Shown here: positions 34,008 to 35,283 of the stretch, piece by piece | How the letters are laid out: each line of letters begins with the position of its first letter | Position numbering within the stretch: the stretch's first letter is position 1 | DNA from: an uncultured Collinsella sp. | GTDB taxonomy: Bacteria > Actinomycetota > Coriobacteriia > Coriobacteriales > Coriobacteriaceae | Direction of reading: 5' to 3' | Assembly (NCBI GenBank): GCA_900544645.1 | Contig: UQWG01000016.1 | Span: forward strand, 1-35,283 | Length of the DNA stretch: 35,283 bases | Made by a program: the position numbers and the translations under genes | Notes under the pieces: generated by a model | Database searches by the model: none | The model's input: the letters and a program-made list of their open reading frames with translations, nothing else | Told to the model about the DNA's origin: nothing

Positions 34008-34013
34008 TACAAT
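34008..34013 (+). promoter_or_regulatory. Candidate folP -10 box
   Basis: TACAAT, 76 bases before the folP start. TTGCGT at 33983-33988, at the end of cobB, is a poor -35 with a 19-base gap. Confidence 0.4.
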
Positions 34014-34035
34014 AGAAAGACTGAGTGCAAAGCGA

Positions 34036-34076
34036 CCCCGCCGCCAGCTCCCCAAGCTCGGCGGCGTGGGCATTTT
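34036..34076 (+). terminator. Hairpin between cobB and folP
   Basis: CGCCGCC (34039-34045) / GGCGGCG (34060-34066), extended by CCC/GGG with a bulge and by inner AGCT/AGCT pairing, then CATTTT. It ends just before the folP AGGAGG. It may be the cobB terminator, an attenuator of folP, or both. Confidence 0.45.
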
Positions 34077-34088
34077 AGGAGGATGTTC

Positions 34089-35283
34089 ATGGCGAACGAC
34101 AGCAAGACATGGCGGTGCGGAAAGTATGAGCTCAGCTTTGACCGTCCGCGCATCATGGGCGTCCTCAACGTGACGCCCGATTCGTTTAGCGATGGCGGGG
34201 AGCACTTCGACCCGGACGCCGCGATCGAGTACGGCCTGGCGATGCTCGACGCCGGCGCCGACATCATCGACGTGGGCGGCGAGTCCACGCGCCCCGGCTT
34301 TACACCGGTCAATCCCGACGAGGAGGCTCGCCGCGTGCTGCCCGTGGTGCGCGCGCTGGCCAAGGAGGGCGCCATCGTCTCGATCGACACGCGTCATGTG
34401 GCGGTTGCCAAGGCGGCCGTGCGCTGCGGCGCCTCGATCGTCAACGACGTGACTGGCTTCACCGATCCCAAGATGGTCGAGTTTGTTAAGACGAGCACCT
34501 GCGGCGTCATCGTGATGCATGCCGGCGAGGTCGCCGCGCCCGCACGCACGCACGCAACGGTGCAGCTCGATACCTCGGCAGCGGCGTTTGTTGCCGAGAA
34601 GGCGCGCGAGGCGGCTGCCGAGGCCGCGCGTGAGGCCGAGAAGCCGGCTCGCCGCCGTCGCGGCAAGTTGCTGGGCGAGCCTAAGCCGGAGGCCAAGCTT
34701 CCGGGCGGCGTGGTGCAGCCCTCGTTGCCGTTTGGCGAACCGGAGCCCACGTCCGAGCCTGCAACCGAGCTGGGGCAGGAGACGTCGGCCGCCGAGCAGG
34801 CTACTGCAGCCGAGACCGTCGCGCCCGCGCCCGAGGCCGCGCCCGCAGCCACCGAGGCCGCATCGGAGCCCAATGACCGCCTGGCCGCCATGATGCGCCG
34901 CAGCGCCCGCCGCGAGGAAGCCTACGTGCCTACCTCGCAGCTCCGCCGCTTCACCCTGCCCGATTCGGCGCCCATCATGCGCCGCGTCATGGGCTTTCTG
35001 TCCGACCAGGCCCGCACGCTCATCCATGCCGGCGTGTCGCGCGACCGCATCTGCATCGATCCTGGCCCGGGCTTTGGTAAGTCGGCTAACGAGGGCATCG
35101 TCATCCAGCGCGAGACTGCCAAGATGGCGTCACTGGGCTATCCGCTCATGTGCGCCGTGTCGCGCAAGCGCTTTGTGGGCGCCGTCTCGGGCGTGACCGA
35201 GGCCGCCGAGCGCGATGCCGCTACGTTTGGCGTGTGCCTGGGCGCCATCCAGGCCGGTGCCAACATCGTGCGCGTGCACGACG
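34089..35283 (+). CDS. folP: Dihydropteroate synthase with a large internal insert (3' end cut off)
   Basis: Joins p-aminobenzoate to the pterin pyrophosphate in folate synthesis. Seen: IMGVLNVTPDSFSDGG (residues 22-37), DVGGESTRPG (61-70), VSIDTRHVAVAKAA (97-110), IVNDVTGF (117-124), VIVMHAG (140-146), then IDPGPGFGK (323-331), CAVSRKRFVG (355-364) and VRVHD at the window edge, which matches the normal end. Between MHAG and the helix SAPIMRRVMGFL (about 293-304) there are some 145 residues where most enzymes have about 10-20: Ala/Glu/Pro-rich, with RRRR at 188-191. All catalytic blocks are present. Start: ATG 34089 with AGGAGG at 34077-34082; ATG 34083 is too close. No frameshift is seen up to the edge. 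Confidence 0.93.
   Translation, partial: MANDSKTWRCGKYELSFDRPRIMGVLNVTPDSFSDGGEHFDPDAAIEYGLAMLDAGADIIDVGGESTRPGFTPVNPDEEARRVLPVVRALAKEGAIVSIDTRHVAVAKAAVRCGASIVNDVTGFTDPKMVEFVKTSTCGVIVMHAGEVAAPARTHATVQLDTSAAAFVAEKAREAAAEAAREAEKPARRRRGKLLGEPKPEAKLPGGVVQPSLPFGEPEPTSEPATELGQETSAAEQATAAETVAPAPEAAPAATEAASEPNDRLAAMMRRSARREEAYVPTSQLRRFTLPDSAPIMRRVMGFLSDQARTLIHAGVSRDRICIDPGPGFGKSANEGIVIQRETAKMASLGYPLMCAVSRKRFVGAVSGVTEAAERDAATFGVCLGAIQAGANIVRVHD

Noticed and set aside
34014..34088. Possible folate riboswitch before folP
   Set aside because: Only one short hairpin is present; no known THF or other riboswitch core is visible.

Overview
The window is one contiguous stretch of a GC-rich bacterial chromosome. 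Gene content, the Tat-type lipoprotein signal, a PyrR-type RNA hairpin before carA, the iron-sulfur type of PurF and the style of the intergenic repeats suggest an actinobacterium of the class Coriobacteriia, most like Collinsella. That placement is inference from memory of the group; no 16S or marker search was possible. I found no tRNA, rRNA, CRISPR array, phage genes or intact transposase.

Layout. 1-1.8 kb: end of an ABC exporter and an unknown single-pass membrane protein, closed by a terminator. 1.9-6.7 kb: carA-carB behind a PyrR-binding leader. 6.7-7.14 kb: a gene-free spacer with three strong palindromes. 7.1-9.1 kb: purE, a class B sortase and a MoaE-like protein. 9.2-10.5 kb: a membrane protein on the minus strand. 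10.7-14.4 kb: purF, purM-purN. 14.5-17 kb: a PTS IIA protein, a parvulin foldase and a YqeY-like protein. 17.1-20.8 kb: a polar amino acid ABC importer (ATPase, binding protein, two permeases) and a cytidylate-kinase-like protein. 20.9-24.2 kb, minus strand: nfnB-nfnA and pth. 24.3-26.0 kb: two 203-bp elements with shared terminal inverted repeats bracketing a DUF559/Vsr-like gene. 26.1-28.7 kb, minus strand: prs and glmU. 28.9-32.1 kb: a complete ECF transporter (T, fused A-A', S). 32.3-33.1 kb: exodeoxyribonuclease III (minus). 33.2-34.0 kb: sirtuin. 34.1 kb to the end: an unusual folP, cut by the window edge.

How the genes fit together. Much of the window feeds nucleotide synthesis: prs makes PRPP, PurF uses PRPP and glutamine, PurN uses 10-formyl-THF, PurM and PurE continue the purine pathway, CarAB supplies carbamoyl phosphate for pyrimidines and arginine, and folP supplies folate. 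The amino acid importer (perhaps for glutamine or glutamate) and the NfnAB transhydrogenase would support nitrogen and NADPH supply; this link is inference.

The most interesting non-gene content is repetitive. (i) A family of at least nine small hairpins has a conserved GGGACAG-type loop but different, self-complementary arms. (ii) Two long hairpins between carB and purE share an apical core but have unrelated arms. (iii) Two 203-bp elements have near-identical ends and unlike interiors. (iv) A 191-bp element with inverted-repeat ends is read in frame as the linker of the ECF ATPase. A folP with a roughly 140-residue low-complexity insert is the most unusual coding feature.
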